Positions 30,645 through 41,230 of a stretch of DNA of 64,000 bases are shown piece after piece. The notes under the pieces are model-generated. The model was not told the origin of the DNA. It ran no database searches and worked only from the letters and a program-made list of their open reading frames with translations. The position numbers and the translations under genes were made by a program. The DNA is from Beijerinckiaceae bacterium (GTDB lineage Bacteria > Pseudomonadota > Alphaproteobacteria > Rhizobiales > Beijerinckiaceae), in the NCBI GenBank assembly GCA_019745195.1, contig JAIETL010000021.1, positions 1 through 64,000 on the forward strand. The letters are read 5' to 3'. The first letter of the stretch is position 1, and every line of letters starts with the position of its first letter.

Positions 30645-31361
30645 ATGCGACCCTCCAAACGCGCTGCCGACGAGATGCGCAAGGTCACGCTCGAACGCGG
30701 CGTCGTGCGCTATGCCGAGGGCTCCTGCATGGTCTCCTTCGGCGAGACGAGGGTGCTCTGTGCCGCGACCGTCGAAGAGAAGGGCCCGCCCTGGCTGCGC
30801 GGCACCGGCAAGGGCTGGGTCACGGCCGAGTATTCCATGCTTCCGCGCGCGACGCATGAGCGCACCCGCCGCGAGGTCACCTCCGGCAAGCCGTCCGGGC
30901 GCACGCAGGAAATCCAGCGGCTGGTCGGGCGCTCGCTTCGCGCCGTGGTCGACCTGACCGCGATCGGCGAGCGCCAGATCGTGGTCGATTGCGACGTGAT
31001 CCAGGCCGATGGCGGGACGCGCACCGCCTCGATCACCGGGGCCTGGGTCGCGCTGCACGACGCGCTGAAATGGATGGAGGGGCGCGGCATGCTCAAGGGC
31101 GCTAACCCGCTGAAGGATCATGTCGCGGCGATCTCCTGTGGCATCGTCGCCGGCAACCCGGTGCTCGACCTCGACTATGTCGAGGATTCAGGCGCGCAGA
31201 CCGACGCCAACTTCGTCATCACCGGCGCTGGCGGCCTCGTCGAGGTGCAGGGCACGGCCGAGGGCGCGCCGTTCTCCGAGGAGGAACTGATGGCGCTGCT
31301 CAGGCTGGCCAAGGACGGGGTCGGCAAGCTGGTGACGCTGCAGAAGGCGGCGGTGGCGTAA
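30645..31361 (+). CDS. rph: Ribonuclease PH
   Basis: [44 protein letters not shown]. Confidence 0.97.
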   Translation: MRPSKRAADEMRKVTLERGVVRYAEGSCMVSFGETRVLCAATVEEKGPPWLRGTGKGWVTAEYSMLPRATHERTRREVTSGKPSGRTQEIQRLVGRSLRAVVDLTAIGERQIVVDCDVIQADGGTRTASITGAWVALHDALKWMEGRGMLKGANPLKDHVAAISCGIVAGNPVLDLDYVEDSGAQTDANFVITGAGGLVEVQGTAEGAPFSEEELMALLRLAKDGVGKLVTLQKAAVA

Positions 31362-31376
31362 ACCCGGAGACCTGCG

Positions 31377-31571
31377 ATGGAGTGGCTGACAACGATCTTG
31401 GGTGTGGTGGTTGGCCTCGCATTTGTCGGAGCGATCATTGTCGTTGCTTTCAGGGCTGAAACATCGCCGAATCGAAAGCGCTCCCGTCTCTCAAACACTT
31501 CTGTCCATGAAAATACCGGTGACGGCCACCCTCCAGCTTCAACCAACTCCACTCCAGCATCTGGCGATTGA
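31377..31571 (+). CDS. Small single-TM protein of unknown function
   Basis: 64 aa, MEWLTTILGVVVGLAFVGAIIVVAF + Ser/Thr/Asn-rich tail; GGAGA upstream of ATG. Confidence 0.5.
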   Translation: MEWLTTILGVVVGLAFVGAIIVVAFRAETSPNRKRSRLSNTSVHENTGDGHPPASTNSTPASGD

Positions 31572-31580
31572 AACGAACTC

Positions 31581-32216
31581 ATGGCTCAGCATCGCCTCCT
31601 TACCGGAAAAGTCGTGCTCGCGACCCACAACAAGGGCAAGCTCGTCGAGATGCGCGAGCTGATGGCGCCCTATGGCATCGAGCTGGTCTCGGCCGGCGAG
31701 CTTGGCCTGCCCGAGCCCGAGGAGGACGGCTACATGTTCTCCGAGAACGCCGCGATCAAGGCGGTCGCGGCGTGCAAGGCTTCCGGTCTGCCGGCGCTGT
31801 CGGACGATTCAGGGCTTTGCGTCGATGCGCTCGACGGCGCACCGGGGCTGTTCTCGGCCAACTGGGCCGGGCCGGGGAAGGATTTCGGGCCTGCGATGGC
31901 GCGCGTGCTGGCGGAACTCGCCAAGCGCGGCGCGACGACGCCTGAGCAGCGGCGGGCGCATTTCACCTCGGCTTTGGTAATCGCCTGGCCGGACGGGCAT
32001 CAGGAACTGTTCGAGGGTCGCGTCTTCGGAACCATCGTCGATGCGCCGCGCGGCACGGGCGGCTTCGGGTACAACCCGATCTTCCAGCCAGACGGCTATC
32101 CAGAGACTTTCGCCGAGATGACGACCACGGTGAAGAGCGGCGCGGACGAGGCGCTGTCGCATCGGGCGCGCGCCTTCGCGCAGCTCGCCGCCGCCTGCCT
32201 GCGCAAACCCGCGTGA
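31581..32216 (+). CDS. rdgB: Non-canonical purine NTP pyrophosphatase (RdgB/HAM1)
   Basis: VVLATHNKGKLVEMRELM, SDDSGLCVDALDGAPGLFSANWAG, GTGGFGYNPIF. Confidence 0.97.
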   Translation: MAQHRLLTGKVVLATHNKGKLVEMRELMAPYGIELVSAGELGLPEPEEDGYMFSENAAIKAVAACKASGLPALSDDSGLCVDALDGAPGLFSANWAGPGKDFGPAMARVLAELAKRGATTPEQRRAHFTSALVIAWPDGHQELFEGRVFGTIVDAPRGTGGFGYNPIFQPDGYPETFAEMTTTVKSGADEALSHRARAFAQLAAACLRKPA

Positions 32217-33415
32217 GCGCGCTCGCGGCCCTCAGCCGGCGGCCGATGGTCCCTGACCATCCGACCAAGGCGGCCGGCTTCGCGGTCTATGTGCACTGGC
32301 CCTTCTGCCTGGCCAAATGCCCCTATTGCGACTTCAACAGCCATGTCAGGCTGCAGCCGCCCGACCAGGCCCGCTTCGTCGCGGCCTTCCGGCGCGAAAT
32401 CGCCCATCGTGCTCAACTTGCGCCTGGCCGCACCGTCTCCTCGATCTTTTTCGGGGGCGGCACGCCCTCGCTGATGGAGGGCCGCACGGTCGGGGCGATT
32501 CTGGATGCTATCGGCGAACACTGGGCGATCGATCCGGATTGCGAGGTCTCGCTGGAGGCCAATCCGACCAGCGTCGAGGCCGGGCGCTTCGCCGATTTCC
32601 GCGCGGCGGGCGTGAACCGCGTCTCGCTTGGCGTGCAGGCGCTGAACGACGCGGACCTCAAGGCGCTCGGCCGGATGCATTCGACGCAGGAGGCGCTCGA
32701 CGCGGTCGCGATCGCGCGAAAGTATTTCGAGCGGTTTTCCTTCGACCTGATCTATGCCCGCTCGCCGGAGCAGACGCCGGCGCTCTGGCGGGCCGAACTC
32801 GAGCTGGCGATCAGCCACGCTGCCGAGCATCTTTCGCTCTACCAGCTGACGATCGAGCCGGACACCGCCTTCGAGCGGCTGTTCAAGGCGGGCAAACTCG
32901 CCATTCCCGACCACGAGTCCGGGGCCGTGCTCTACGAGATCACGCAGGAAATCACGGCCAGGCACGGTCTGCCGGTCTACGAGATCTCGAACCACGCCCG
33001 TCCGGGCGCGGAATGCCGCCACAACCTGGTCTACTGGCGCTATGGCGAATATGCCGGCATCGGGCCGGGCGCGCATGGAAGGCTGGTCACGGCGGAGGGC
33101 CGGATGGCGCAATCGACCGACAAGCGCCCCGAGACATGGCTCGCCCGCGTCGAGGCGGAAGGCCATGCGCTGATTGAGGACGAGAACCTCAACGCCGAAG
33201 CGCAAGGCGACGAATACCTGCTGATGGGTCTGAGGCTTGTCGAAGGGATCGATCCGGCGATTTTCGCGGCGCTGTCGGGACGGGAGCTGAAGGCGCAGCG
33301 CGTGAACAGCCTGATCGCAGATGGTCTCCTGACCCACAAACCGGGCGGCAAGCTCGGCTGCACGCCCGACGGGGCACTGCTGCTCGACGCAGTCGTGGCT
33401 GACCTGGCCGCGTAA
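32213..33415 (+). CDS. hemW: Radical SAM HemW (coproporphyrinogen III oxidase-like)
   Basis: YVHWPFCLAKCPYCDFNSH, SIFFGGGTPSLM, RVSLGVQALND. Confidence 0.96.
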   Translation: MSALAALSRRPMVPDHPTKAAGFAVYVHWPFCLAKCPYCDFNSHVRLQPPDQARFVAAFRREIAHRAQLAPGRTVSSIFFGGGTPSLMEGRTVGAILDAIGEHWAIDPDCEVSLEANPTSVEAGRFADFRAAGVNRVSLGVQALNDADLKALGRMHSTQEALDAVAIARKYFERFSFDLIYARSPEQTPALWRAELELAISHAAEHLSLYQLTIEPDTAFERLFKAGKLAIPDHESGAVLYEITQEITARHGLPVYEISNHARPGAECRHNLVYWRYGEYAGIGPGAHGRLVTAEGRMAQSTDKRPETWLARVEAEGHALIEDENLNAEAQGDEYLLMGLRLVEGIDPAIFAALSGRELKAQRVNSLIADGLLTHKPGGKLGCTPDGALLLDAVVADLAA

Positions 33416-33418
33416 GAC

Positions 33419-34672
33419 TTACTGCGTGCGCGGCCCCAGATCGCGCGGGGCTGCGTTGACCGTCACGATCTGGCCGTTGCGCAGTTCGAGCACCGCGAGA
33501 CCGCGTTCGACGCGACCGTCGGGGCGGAAGCGGAAGACGCCGTCGGCCCCGGCAAAGCCAGACGGGTTGGTCAGGACGCTCTCGGAAAACCGCTGCGAGC
33601 CCTGCGTGCGCGCCAGCGCCGCCGCCAGCGAGACCGCGTCGTAAGCGAGCGTCGCGGTGCGGGTCGGGGCGCTGTTAAAGCGCTGCTGGTAGCGGCCGGC
33701 AAAAGCGTTGAAGCCCGCCGTGTCGGGCGAGGCGAACCAGCCGCCCTGGATCGCCGGCACGCGGGCGACATTGGCGTCGTTCCAGACGCCGGTGCCGAGC
33801 GGCTTGACCTTGGCGGGATCGTAGCCGCCCTGCTGCAGTGCCAGGCCCAGCGCCGGCATGGTGTCGGCCGCGGCTGGGACAAAGAGCGCATCGGCCTGGG
33901 CAAGCGCGGGGCTGAGCCGCGTCACCGCCGCGCGCATGGCGTTGGCGTCCGCGCCGAAACGCTCGATGGCGACCGCGCGCGCGCCGCGATCGGCCACCGC
34001 CTGCCGGAAGGCCGCCTCGACGACGCTGCCATAGGCCGTGTCGGGGATCAGCGCCGCGAAGGATTTGCGCCCCTGCTGCGAGGCATAGGCAATCACGCGG
34101 TTGACGTCGTTCTCGGGCGGGAACGACAGCAGATAGACATTGCGGCCGGCGACGTTGCTGTCGCTGGAGAAGGCCATCACCGGCCTGCCTCCGCCGCGCG
34201 CGACCTGCGCCGCGGCCTGCACGGAGGGGGCGAAGAGCGGACCGATGATCAGTTCCGCCCCCTCTGACAGCGCCTCCTGGGCCGCGGCCTGCGCGCCCTG
34301 GGGCGTCCCGCGATCATCCTTGACCAGCAGCGTCAGGTCGGCGCCCGGAAACTCGGCCAGCGCCATTTCGGCCGCGTTCTTCAGCGCATTGCCGACGGTC
34401 GCGCCCTGCCCTTCGGCGGTCAGCGGCAGGATCAGCCCGACCCTGACCTTGCCCTGCCCGATGGTCTGGCCGGTGGGCGCGGTCCCGCCCGGCGGCTGAG
34501 CCTGCTGGTTGTCGAAGCCCGGCAGACCGGAGGTGCCGCCGCTGCAGGCGGCGAGCGCCAGCGAGAGCGCCAAAGCGGGGGCGGCCAACCTGACGGCCGG
34601 CGCGGAATAGACCGAGACGCTAATCCAGCGACGCAACACGGGAGATCTCCAGTCCTGGGTCAGTCGTTCCAT
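33419..34672 (-). CDS. LpoA-like / periplasmic-binding-protein lipoprotein (penicillin-binding protein activator)
   Basis: Lipobox LALAACSGG, RVGLILPLTAEGQGATVGNALKNAAEMALAEF; divergent from rsmI. Confidence 0.85.
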   Translation of the reverse strand: MERLTQDWRSPVLRRWISVSVYSAPAVRLAAPALALSLALAACSGGTSGLPGFDNQQAQPPGGTAPTGQTIGQGKVRVGLILPLTAEGQGATVGNALKNAAEMALAEFPGADLTLLVKDDRGTPQGAQAAAQEALSEGAELIIGPLFAPSVQAAAQVARGGGRPVMAFSSDSNVAGRNVYLLSFPPENDVNRVIAYASQQGRKSFAALIPDTAYGSVVEAAFRQAVADRGARAVAIERFGADANAMRAAVTRLSPALAQADALFVPAAADTMPALGLALQQGGYDPAKVKPLGTGVWNDANVARVPAIQGGWFASPDTAGFNAFAGRYQQRFNSAPTRTATLAYDAVSLAAALARTQGSQRFSESVLTNPSGFAGADGVFRFRPDGRVERGLAVLELRNGQIVTVNAAPRDLGPRTQ

Positions 34673-34841
34673 GCCGGTGCGGCGCGAACCCACCCGACAG
34701 CGCAGTCCCCCGACCGTGAGGCTTTCCTGCCAGTCCGGCATGGTATTTTCAAGTTGTTAACTCTGGGTTGCGATCGCGGCAAGGCGGGCAAGCCGCCGCC
34801 CGGTCGTGGCGTTGGCCGCGCGGCTGTGGCAGTTTGCGACG

Positions 34842-35750
34842 ATGTCGAGCCCCCCGCCTGCCCCGCGCCAGCCGAGCTATACCGCCTTCGGGCTCAAGGC
34901 GGAGGCTGAGCCTCTCGCTCCGGGCCTGCATATCGTCGCGACGCCGATCGGCAATCTGCGCGATATCTCGTTCCGGGCGCTGGCGACGCTGGCCGCGGCC
35001 GATGCGGTGCTGGCCGAGGACACCCGCACCTCCAAGACGCTGCTGGCGCATTACGGCATCTCGACGCCGCTCCACCCCTATCACGAGCATAATGCCGAGC
35101 AGATGCGGCCCAAGATCCTCGGCAAGCTGCGCGAGGGCGGCAGGCTCGCCCTGATTTCGGACGCCGGCACGCCTTTGGTCTCCGACCCCGGCTACAAGCT
35201 CGTGGCCGAGGTCGTCGCCGAGGGCTTGCCGGTCACCGGCATTCCCGGTCCGTCGGCCGTGCTGGCGGCGCTGGTGCTGGCGGGGCTCCCGACCGACCGC
35301 TTCTTCTTCGAGGGTTTTCTGCCGCCCAAAGCGGCGGCGCGGCGCGGGCGGCTGACCGAACTCGCCGCGATCCCCGGCACGCTGGTCTTCTTCGAATCGC
35401 CGCGCCGGCTGGCCGACATGCTGGCGGATGCGGCGGCCGTGCTAGGCCCGCGCCCTGCGGCCGTGGCGCGCGAACTGACCAAATTCTACGAGAATGTCCG
35501 GCGCGGGCCGCTCGCGGAACTCGCGGCGCATTACGAGGCGGACGAGGAGCCGCGCGGCGAGATCGTGGTGATCATCGGCCCGCCCGGCGCGACCGAACTC
35601 GTCTCCGCCGGCGACGCGGTCACCGAAAAGCTGCAGGCGGCCCTCGCATCGGTCTCGCTGAAGGAGGCGGTCGCGCAGGTCGCCGCCGAAACCGGCCAGC
35701 CGCGCCGAAAAGTCTATGCCCGCGCGCTCGAACTCACGCGGGAGCCTTGA
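34842..35750 (+). CDS. rsmI: 16S rRNA (cytidine(1402)-2'-O)-methyltransferase RsmI
   Basis: LHIVATPIGNLRDISFRAL, AEDTRTSKTLLAHY, SDAGTPLVSDPGY. Confidence 0.97.
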   Translation: MSSPPPAPRQPSYTAFGLKAEAEPLAPGLHIVATPIGNLRDISFRALATLAAADAVLAEDTRTSKTLLAHYGISTPLHPYHEHNAEQMRPKILGKLREGGRLALISDAGTPLVSDPGYKLVAEVVAEGLPVTGIPGPSAVLAALVLAGLPTDRFFFEGFLPPKAAARRGRLTELAAIPGTLVFFESPRRLADMLADAAAVLGPRPAAVARELTKFYENVRRGPLAELAAHYEADEEPRGEIVVIIGPPGATELVSAGDAVTEKLQAALASVSLKEAVAQVAAETGQPRRKVYARALELTREP

Positions 35751-36127
35751 GCAAAGCCGGCCGCAGCGCCCGCGCCAGGCGATCCGGCAAGGTCGGGCTG
35801 CGTTCGGAATGGCTCGCCATCGCCTGGCTCTCGCTCAAGGGCTACCGGCTGCTGGCGCGGCGCTTCGGCGGCAAGGGCGGCGAGATCGACCTGATCATGA
35901 AGCGCGGCCGCCTCGTCATCTTCGTCGAGGTCAAGCGGCGCGGCATGATGGAGGAGGCGCTGGTCTCGATCACGCCGAAGAAGCGACGGCTGGTAGCGGC
36001 CCGCGTCCGGCAATGGCTGGCGCTGAATCCCTGGGCGATGGACCACGATCTGCGGTTCGATGCGGTGTTCCTCGCGCCGCTGCGCTGGCCGAGTCATCTG
36101 GCAGGGGTGTTCGAGCTTGTCCTATAA
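35747..36127 (+). CDS. YraN/UPF0102 family nuclease-like protein
   Basis: [33 protein letters not shown]. Confidence 0.93.
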   Translation: MSKAGRSARARRSGKVGLRSEWLAIAWLSLKGYRLLARRFGGKGGEIDLIMKRGRLVIFVEVKRRGMMEEALVSITPKKRRLVAARVRQWLALNPWAMDHDLRFDAVFLAPLRWPSHLAGVFELVL

Positions 36128-36200
36128 GAGGCGCGCTCCCACTTGCCGATGCGGCGCGCGCTGGACCATAAGGGCGCGCGAGACAGCCGGAGCGCCTGCT

Positions 36201-37139
36201 ATGACCCTCACCGTCGCCATCCAGATGGACCCGATCGAGCGCATCCGGATCGCCGGGGACACCGGCTTCTCGCTGATGCTGGAAGCGCAGGCGCGCGGCC
36301 ACACGCTCTATGCCTACACGCCCGACCGGCTGACGCTGCGCGACGGCAAGGTCACGGCCCGCATTCGCCCCGTCACGGTGCGCGATCAGGAGGGCGACCA
36401 TTTCACGGCCGGCTCCGAGGAGCGCGTCGACCTCTCGACGCTCGACGTCGTGCTGCTGCGGCAGGACCCACCCTTCGACATGGCCTATGTCACGACGACG
36501 CACCTGCTGGAGCGCATCCACCCCAAGACGCTGGTGGTGAACAACCCGACCGAGGTGCGCAACGCGCCGGAAAAAATCCTCGTCACGCATTTTCCAGAGC
36601 TGATGCCGCAGACGCTGATCACCCGCGACAGGGCCGAGATCGAGGCCTTTCGCGACGAGTTCGGCGAGATCGTGATGAAGCCGCTCTACGGACATGGCGG
36701 CGCGACCGTGTTCAAGACCGGCAAGGACGACCCGAATTTCGGCTCGCTCTACGACCTCTTCGCCGGCATTTTTCGCGAGCCCTGGGTGGTGCAGCGCTTC
36801 ATGAAGGAGGTCTCGGCCGGCGACAAGCGCATCATCCTGATCGACGGCAAGGCGGCGGGCGCGGTCAACCGCGTGCCGGCCGAAGGCGACCTGCGCGCCA
36901 ACATGGTCCGCGGCGGCGCGGCGAAGCCGACCGACCTGTCGAAGCGCGAACTCGAAATCTGCGAGGCGATCGGCCCGACTTTGCGCGAGCGCGGCCTGCT
37001 GCTCGTCGGCATCGATGTGATCGGCGGCAATCTGACCGAGATCAACGTGACGGCGCCGACCGGCGTGCGCGCGATCAAGAAGCTCGGCGGGCCGGATCTC
37101 GCGGCGCAGCTCTGGGACGTGATCGAGAGCAAGCGCTGA
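36201..37139 (+). CDS. gshB: Glutathione synthetase
   Basis: [53 protein letters not shown]. Confidence 0.97.
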   Translation: MTLTVAIQMDPIERIRIAGDTGFSLMLEAQARGHTLYAYTPDRLTLRDGKVTARIRPVTVRDQEGDHFTAGSEERVDLSTLDVVLLRQDPPFDMAYVTTTHLLERIHPKTLVVNNPTEVRNAPEKILVTHFPELMPQTLITRDRAEIEAFRDEFGEIVMKPLYGHGGATVFKTGKDDPNFGSLYDLFAGIFREPWVVQRFMKEVSAGDKRIILIDGKAAGAVNRVPAEGDLRANMVRGGAAKPTDLSKRELEICEAIGPTLRERGLLLVGIDVIGGNLTEINVTAPTGVRAIKKLGGPDLAAQLWDVIESKR

Positions 37140-37149
37140 GCACGCCCGT

Positions 37150-38898
37150 TCAGCGCCTGATGCCGAGTTCGTCCTTCACATAGCCCTTCCAGCACGTCCC
37201 CAGCGCGATCTCGCGCCGGCCGGTCATCGCCGGCGCATAGATCGCCTTCAGCGCCTCGTTAGCGACCGTGATCGGACAGAGCGGCTCCAGGATCAGGTCG
37301 GCCGCTGCGACGGCCGCCAGTGCATCGGCCTCCAGCGCCGGCACGGCGCGGAACGGATCGGCCCCGATCGCGATGTGGCGGACGCCTGTGCGCTGCATCA
37401 GATACGGGAAGGGGTTGGTGAAATTCAGGCTCATGATCGTCTCGAAGCGCGCGCCGGTCGCCGCCTCATGCGCGAGGATGGCCGCGACGCCGGAATCAAT
37501 CGCCAGCAGCCAGAGCGCCTGGAAATCGAGATCGGCATAGAGCGTGTGGCTCGGCAGCATCTTTCTGTCGGCGATCTCGCGATAGGTCGCGCGATGCGTC
37601 GCATAGATGTCGCGCATGGCGCGCGCCCGGTCGATCACGTCGCGATGCTGCGAGACGAGGCCGAGACGGCCGAGATGCGCGTGCGGCAGGGCGACATAGC
37701 CGGTCTGGGCGAGCAGGCTGCGCCCGGCTCTTTGCAAAACCGTCTCGGCGGGGGGAATCGCGGTGGCGGCGACGAGCGCCATGACGAGGAAGGCGCCGCG
37801 CGAACTGCGGCCGATCCAGTCGCGCAGGATCATCAGCAGGACGGGCCAGGCGAAGACGAAGGCCTGCCCGCCGGTGTTCTGCGTCTCGAAGAACAGGCCG
37901 GCGAAGAGCGCGACCGCGAGCCAGAACGGGCCATGATCGGCGAGCCGGTTCTGCGCCGGCCAGGAGCGCGCGCGGATGAACGCCGCCGCGTCAGCGGCGA
38001 TCGCCTTCCGCTCGAGCACCAGCAGCGTCGCGATCAGCGCGCCGCCGGCGGCGACGATGTCGAGATGCAGCGAGCCTGCCTGCAGGAAGCGCGGCAGGAT
38101 GCCGCCGGCGTTGATGCGGACCAGCGCGACGATGCTGCCGAGATAGGCGCTGACGAGGCCTGTCGCGAGTTCGAGACCAAGCAGCGCCAGCGCCGCCCCC
38201 CCTGCGGCCGCCAGGCTGCCGCGCCAGTCGAGCCGGCCGGCCGCCAGCGCGAAGGCCGCGAGCAGCCCGCCGGCGAGGAAGCCGGTGATCTTGATCAGCA
38301 GCAGGGCCAGCAGGGTCCAGAGCAGGACGAGCGACAGAACGCGCCGGTCGCGCATGAAGACGAGCGCGCTCGCGAGCACATAAAGGACGATGCTGACCTG
38401 GCGATTATAGATGCCGAAGCCATCGACGCCGGGAAAGAACGAGTGCTGCTCGACATTGACCGGCAGGACCTGAAAAATCAGATAGGGCAGCAGCAGCGCG
38501 AACGCGGTCAGCCGCGAATGTCGATCGACCTCGCGCAGAACCAGCGCCAGCGCCGGCGCGGTGACCAGAAAAACCGACCACTGCACCAGCAGCAGCGGCT
38601 GCGACTGTGGAAAGAGCCGGCCCAGGCCCGAAAAGAGCCAGTAGCCGAGCGGGCCGACCGGCGCGAAAAAGTCGAGCGAGGGCGTCTGGCCGGTTCCGAT
38701 GCGATTGGCGGCGTCGAGATAGACCACCAGATCCCAGTACATCGCGCCGAGCGGCAGCCTGACCGGCAACGTCAGCAGCGCGGCGCAGGCGAGGACGGCA
38801 AAAGCCAGCACGACCAGCGGCGAGCCCGCGAGAGCGAGCCCGCGCCGCGCCGCATTCATATCCGGACGGAGCTCGCCCCGACTCCCCGCCATCGACAT
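37150..38898 (-). CDS. Polytopic membrane protein, glycosyltransferase-like
   Basis: 582 aa with about 10 hydrophobic segments; MYWDLVVYLDAANRIGTGQTPSLDFFAPVGPLGYW resembles GT-C-type proteins. Confidence 0.6.
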   Translation of the reverse strand: MSMAGSRGELRPDMNAARRGLALAGSPLVVLAFAVLACAALLTLPVRLPLGAMYWDLVVYLDAANRIGTGQTPSLDFFAPVGPLGYWLFSGLGRLFPQSQPLLLVQWSVFLVTAPALALVLREVDRHSRLTAFALLLPYLIFQVLPVNVEQHSFFPGVDGFGIYNRQVSIVLYVLASALVFMRDRRVLSLVLLWTLLALLLIKITGFLAGGLLAAFALAAGRLDWRGSLAAAGGAALALLGLELATGLVSAYLGSIVALVRINAGGILPRFLQAGSLHLDIVAAGGALIATLLVLERKAIAADAAAFIRARSWPAQNRLADHGPFWLAVALFAGLFFETQNTGGQAFVFAWPVLLMILRDWIGRSSRGAFLVMALVAATAIPPAETVLQRAGRSLLAQTGYVALPHAHLGRLGLVSQHRDVIDRARAMRDIYATHRATYREIADRKMLPSHTLYADLDFQALWLLAIDSGVAAILAHEAATGARFETIMSLNFTNPFPYLMQRTGVRHIAIGADPFRAVPALEADALAAVAAADLILEPLCPITVANEALKAIYAPAMTGRREIALGTCWKGYVKDELGIRR

Positions 38899-39082
38899 TC
38901 TTCGCCCCGCGTCCCGGACAGTCTCATTGCGGAAAGAGTCTGAACTACGGAGGTTAAAGACAGGCTTACCGGCTTAGTCCGTTCGACAAGAGGCCGATCG
39001 ATGAGCGACTCGACCGATCCCGGCGCGACGACACACCAAGCGAGCTGACATCATATGCAAGCCGGCCACCGAGGTGCCGGCG

Positions 39083-39859
39083 CTACCGGGCAGCGCCGCT
39101 TAGCGGGTTCGACGGGTCCCAGCGATAGCGCATCGTATCGAAACGCATCGTCATCGCATCGACGAGCAGCAGCTTGCCGACCAGCGGCTCGCCGAAACCG
39201 GTGATCGCGCGGATCACCTCCAGCGCCATCAGCGAGCCCATGACGCCGGCCAGCGCGCCGAGCACGCCGGCCTCGGCGCAAGGCGCGACCGTGCCCGGCG
39301 GCGGCTCGTGCGGGAACAGGCAGCGGTAAGTCGGGTTCGGCGTCCCGTCCGCACCGCGCTCATGGGCGCGGATCGTCGTCAGCGAGCCGTCGAAGCGTCC
39401 CAGCGCGGCGGTGACCAGCGGTTTGCGCTCATGGAAGCAGGCGTCGGAGACGGCGTAGCGCGTGGCGAAATTGTCGGAGCCCTCGGCGACGACGTCGTAG
39501 AAGGCGATCAGCGCCCGGGCGTTGTGGGCGTCGATGCGGGTGACGTGCTCCTCGACGACGACATTCGGGTTCAGCCGCGCCACGAAGGCGGCGGCCGCGA
39601 CGGCCTTGCGCGCGCCGATATCGGCCGTGCCGAAGATAGTCTGGCGCTGCAGGTTGGAGAGCGAGACGACATCGTCGTCGACGATGCCGATCTTGCCGAC
39701 GCCCGCCGCCGCCAGATACTGCAGCAGCGGCGCGCCGAGCCCGCCGGCCCCGACCACCAGCACGCGCGCATTCTTCAGCCGGTTCTGGCCCGGCCCACCG
39801 ATCTCGGGCAGCACCAGATGGCGAGCGTAGCGCTCGATCTCGTCGTCGTTCAGGCTCAT
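39083..39859 (-). CDS. moeB: HesA/MoeB/ThiF family adenylyltransferase
   Basis: RYARHLVLPEIGGPGQNRLKNARVLVVGAGGLGAPLLQYLAAAGVGKIGIVDDDVVSLSNLQRQ. Confidence 0.93.
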   Translation of the reverse strand: MSLNDDEIERYARHLVLPEIGGPGQNRLKNARVLVVGAGGLGAPLLQYLAAAGVGKIGIVDDDVVSLSNLQRQTIFGTADIGARKAVAAAAFVARLNPNVVVEEHVTRIDAHNARALIAFYDVVAEGSDNFATRYAVSDACFHERKPLVTAALGRFDGSLTTIRAHERGADGTPNPTYRCLFPHEPPPGTVAPCAEAGVLGALAGVMGSLMALEVIRAITGFGEPLVGKLLLVDAMTMRFDTMRYRWDPSNPLSGAAR

Positions 39860-40026
39860 GCGGGCGCGCTCATGGCTGAAAGGGTTAAGCCGGGACGCGG
39901 CGGTGGGCAATCGCCGAAAGCTCACGCAATCGCGCCCCAAGCCGGCTTGGCCGCGCGGGAAAGCCGTGCCATCGTAGGTGTATCAAGGGGTGGACCAACC
40001 GCCCCGGCATCGAACAGGGGATATCC

Positions 40027-41028
40027 ATGCGGTTGAAGTCTCTCGCGCTGGCGCTGGCCGGCGTTGCCCTCTCGGCTGTGGCGGCCATGGCCCAGACGGC
40101 GATCAAGCCTGCGATCGTCTACGACAAGGGCGGCAAGTTCGACAAATCCTTCAATGAGGGCGTCTTCGGCGGGGCTGAGCAGTTCAGGAAGGAGACCGGC
40201 GTCGAGTTCCGCGACTTCGAGCCGACCAATGACGCCCAGATCGAGCAGGCGCTGCGCCGCTTCGCGCGCGACGGCCATTCGCCGATCATCGCGGTCGGTT
40301 TTTCGCAGGCGACAGCGCTGCAGAAGGTCGCGGCCGAGTTCCCGGCGCTGAAGTTCACCATCATCGACATGGTGGTGGAACTGCCCAATGTGCAGTCGGT
40401 CGTGTTCAAGGAGCATGAGGGCTCCTATCTCGTCGGGCTGCTTGCGGGCCTCGCCTCCAAGTCCAACAAGGTCGGCTTCGTCGGCGGCATGGACATCCCG
40501 CTGATCCGCAAGTTCGCCTGCGGCTATGTCCAGGGCGTCAAGGCCGCCAAGAAGGACGCCGAGATCTTCCAGAACATGACCGGCTCGACGCCGGCCGCCT
40601 GGAACGACCCGGTCAAGGGCGGCGAACTCGCCAAGTCGCAGATCGACCGCGGCGCCGACGTGATCTACCACGCCGCCGGCGGCACCGGCATCGGCGTGCT
40701 GCGCGCCGCCGCCGACGCCGGCAAGCTCGGCATCGGCGTCGACTCCAACCAGAACAGCCTGCAGCCCGGCAAGGTGCTGACCTCGATGCTCAAGCGCGTC
40801 GATGTCGCGACCTACGCCTCGTTCAAGGCGGCGCGCGACGGTAACTGGAAGGCCGGCATTTCCGTGCTCGGCCTCAAGGAGGACGGCGTCGGCTGGGCGC
40901 TGGACGACGCCAACAAGGCGCTGGTGACGCCGGAGATGAAGGCCGCCGCAGACAAGGCGCGCGCCGACATCATCTCGGGGGCGGTCAAGGTGCATGACTA
41001 TATGAGCGATTCGAAGTGCTCGATGTGA
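40027..41028 (+). CDS. BMP-family ABC transporter substrate-binding protein (nucleoside)
   Basis: PAIVYDKGGKFDKSFNEGVFGGAEQF, YLVGLLAGLASKSNKVGFVGGMDIPLI. Confidence 0.95.
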   Translation: MRLKSLALALAGVALSAVAAMAQTAIKPAIVYDKGGKFDKSFNEGVFGGAEQFRKETGVEFRDFEPTNDAQIEQALRRFARDGHSPIIAVGFSQATALQKVAAEFPALKFTIIDMVVELPNVQSVVFKEHEGSYLVGLLAGLASKSNKVGFVGGMDIPLIRKFACGYVQGVKAAKKDAEIFQNMTGSTPAAWNDPVKGGELAKSQIDRGADVIYHAAGGTGIGVLRAAADAGKLGIGVDSNQNSLQPGKVLTSMLKRVDVATYASFKAARDGNWKAGISVLGLKEDGVGWALDDANKALVTPEMKAAADKARADIISGAVKVHDYMSDSKCSM

Positions 41029-41230
41029 GAGATCGTTTGATCATTCTGCCGGGGCGGCCGTCTGACGCAATTGTCTGCGCTTCCGGTGCTCACGGACAGA
41101 AGTCCGCTGCGCTCCGGTTCTCGACAACCACGCCAGCCGGCTCACCCCAGCGAATGCTGAAACGATCTCCGGCCCGCGCCGCTGCTCCTGCCTCCTTCCT
41201 TCGGGGAGGGGTTCGCGTCGCGACTGCGCA

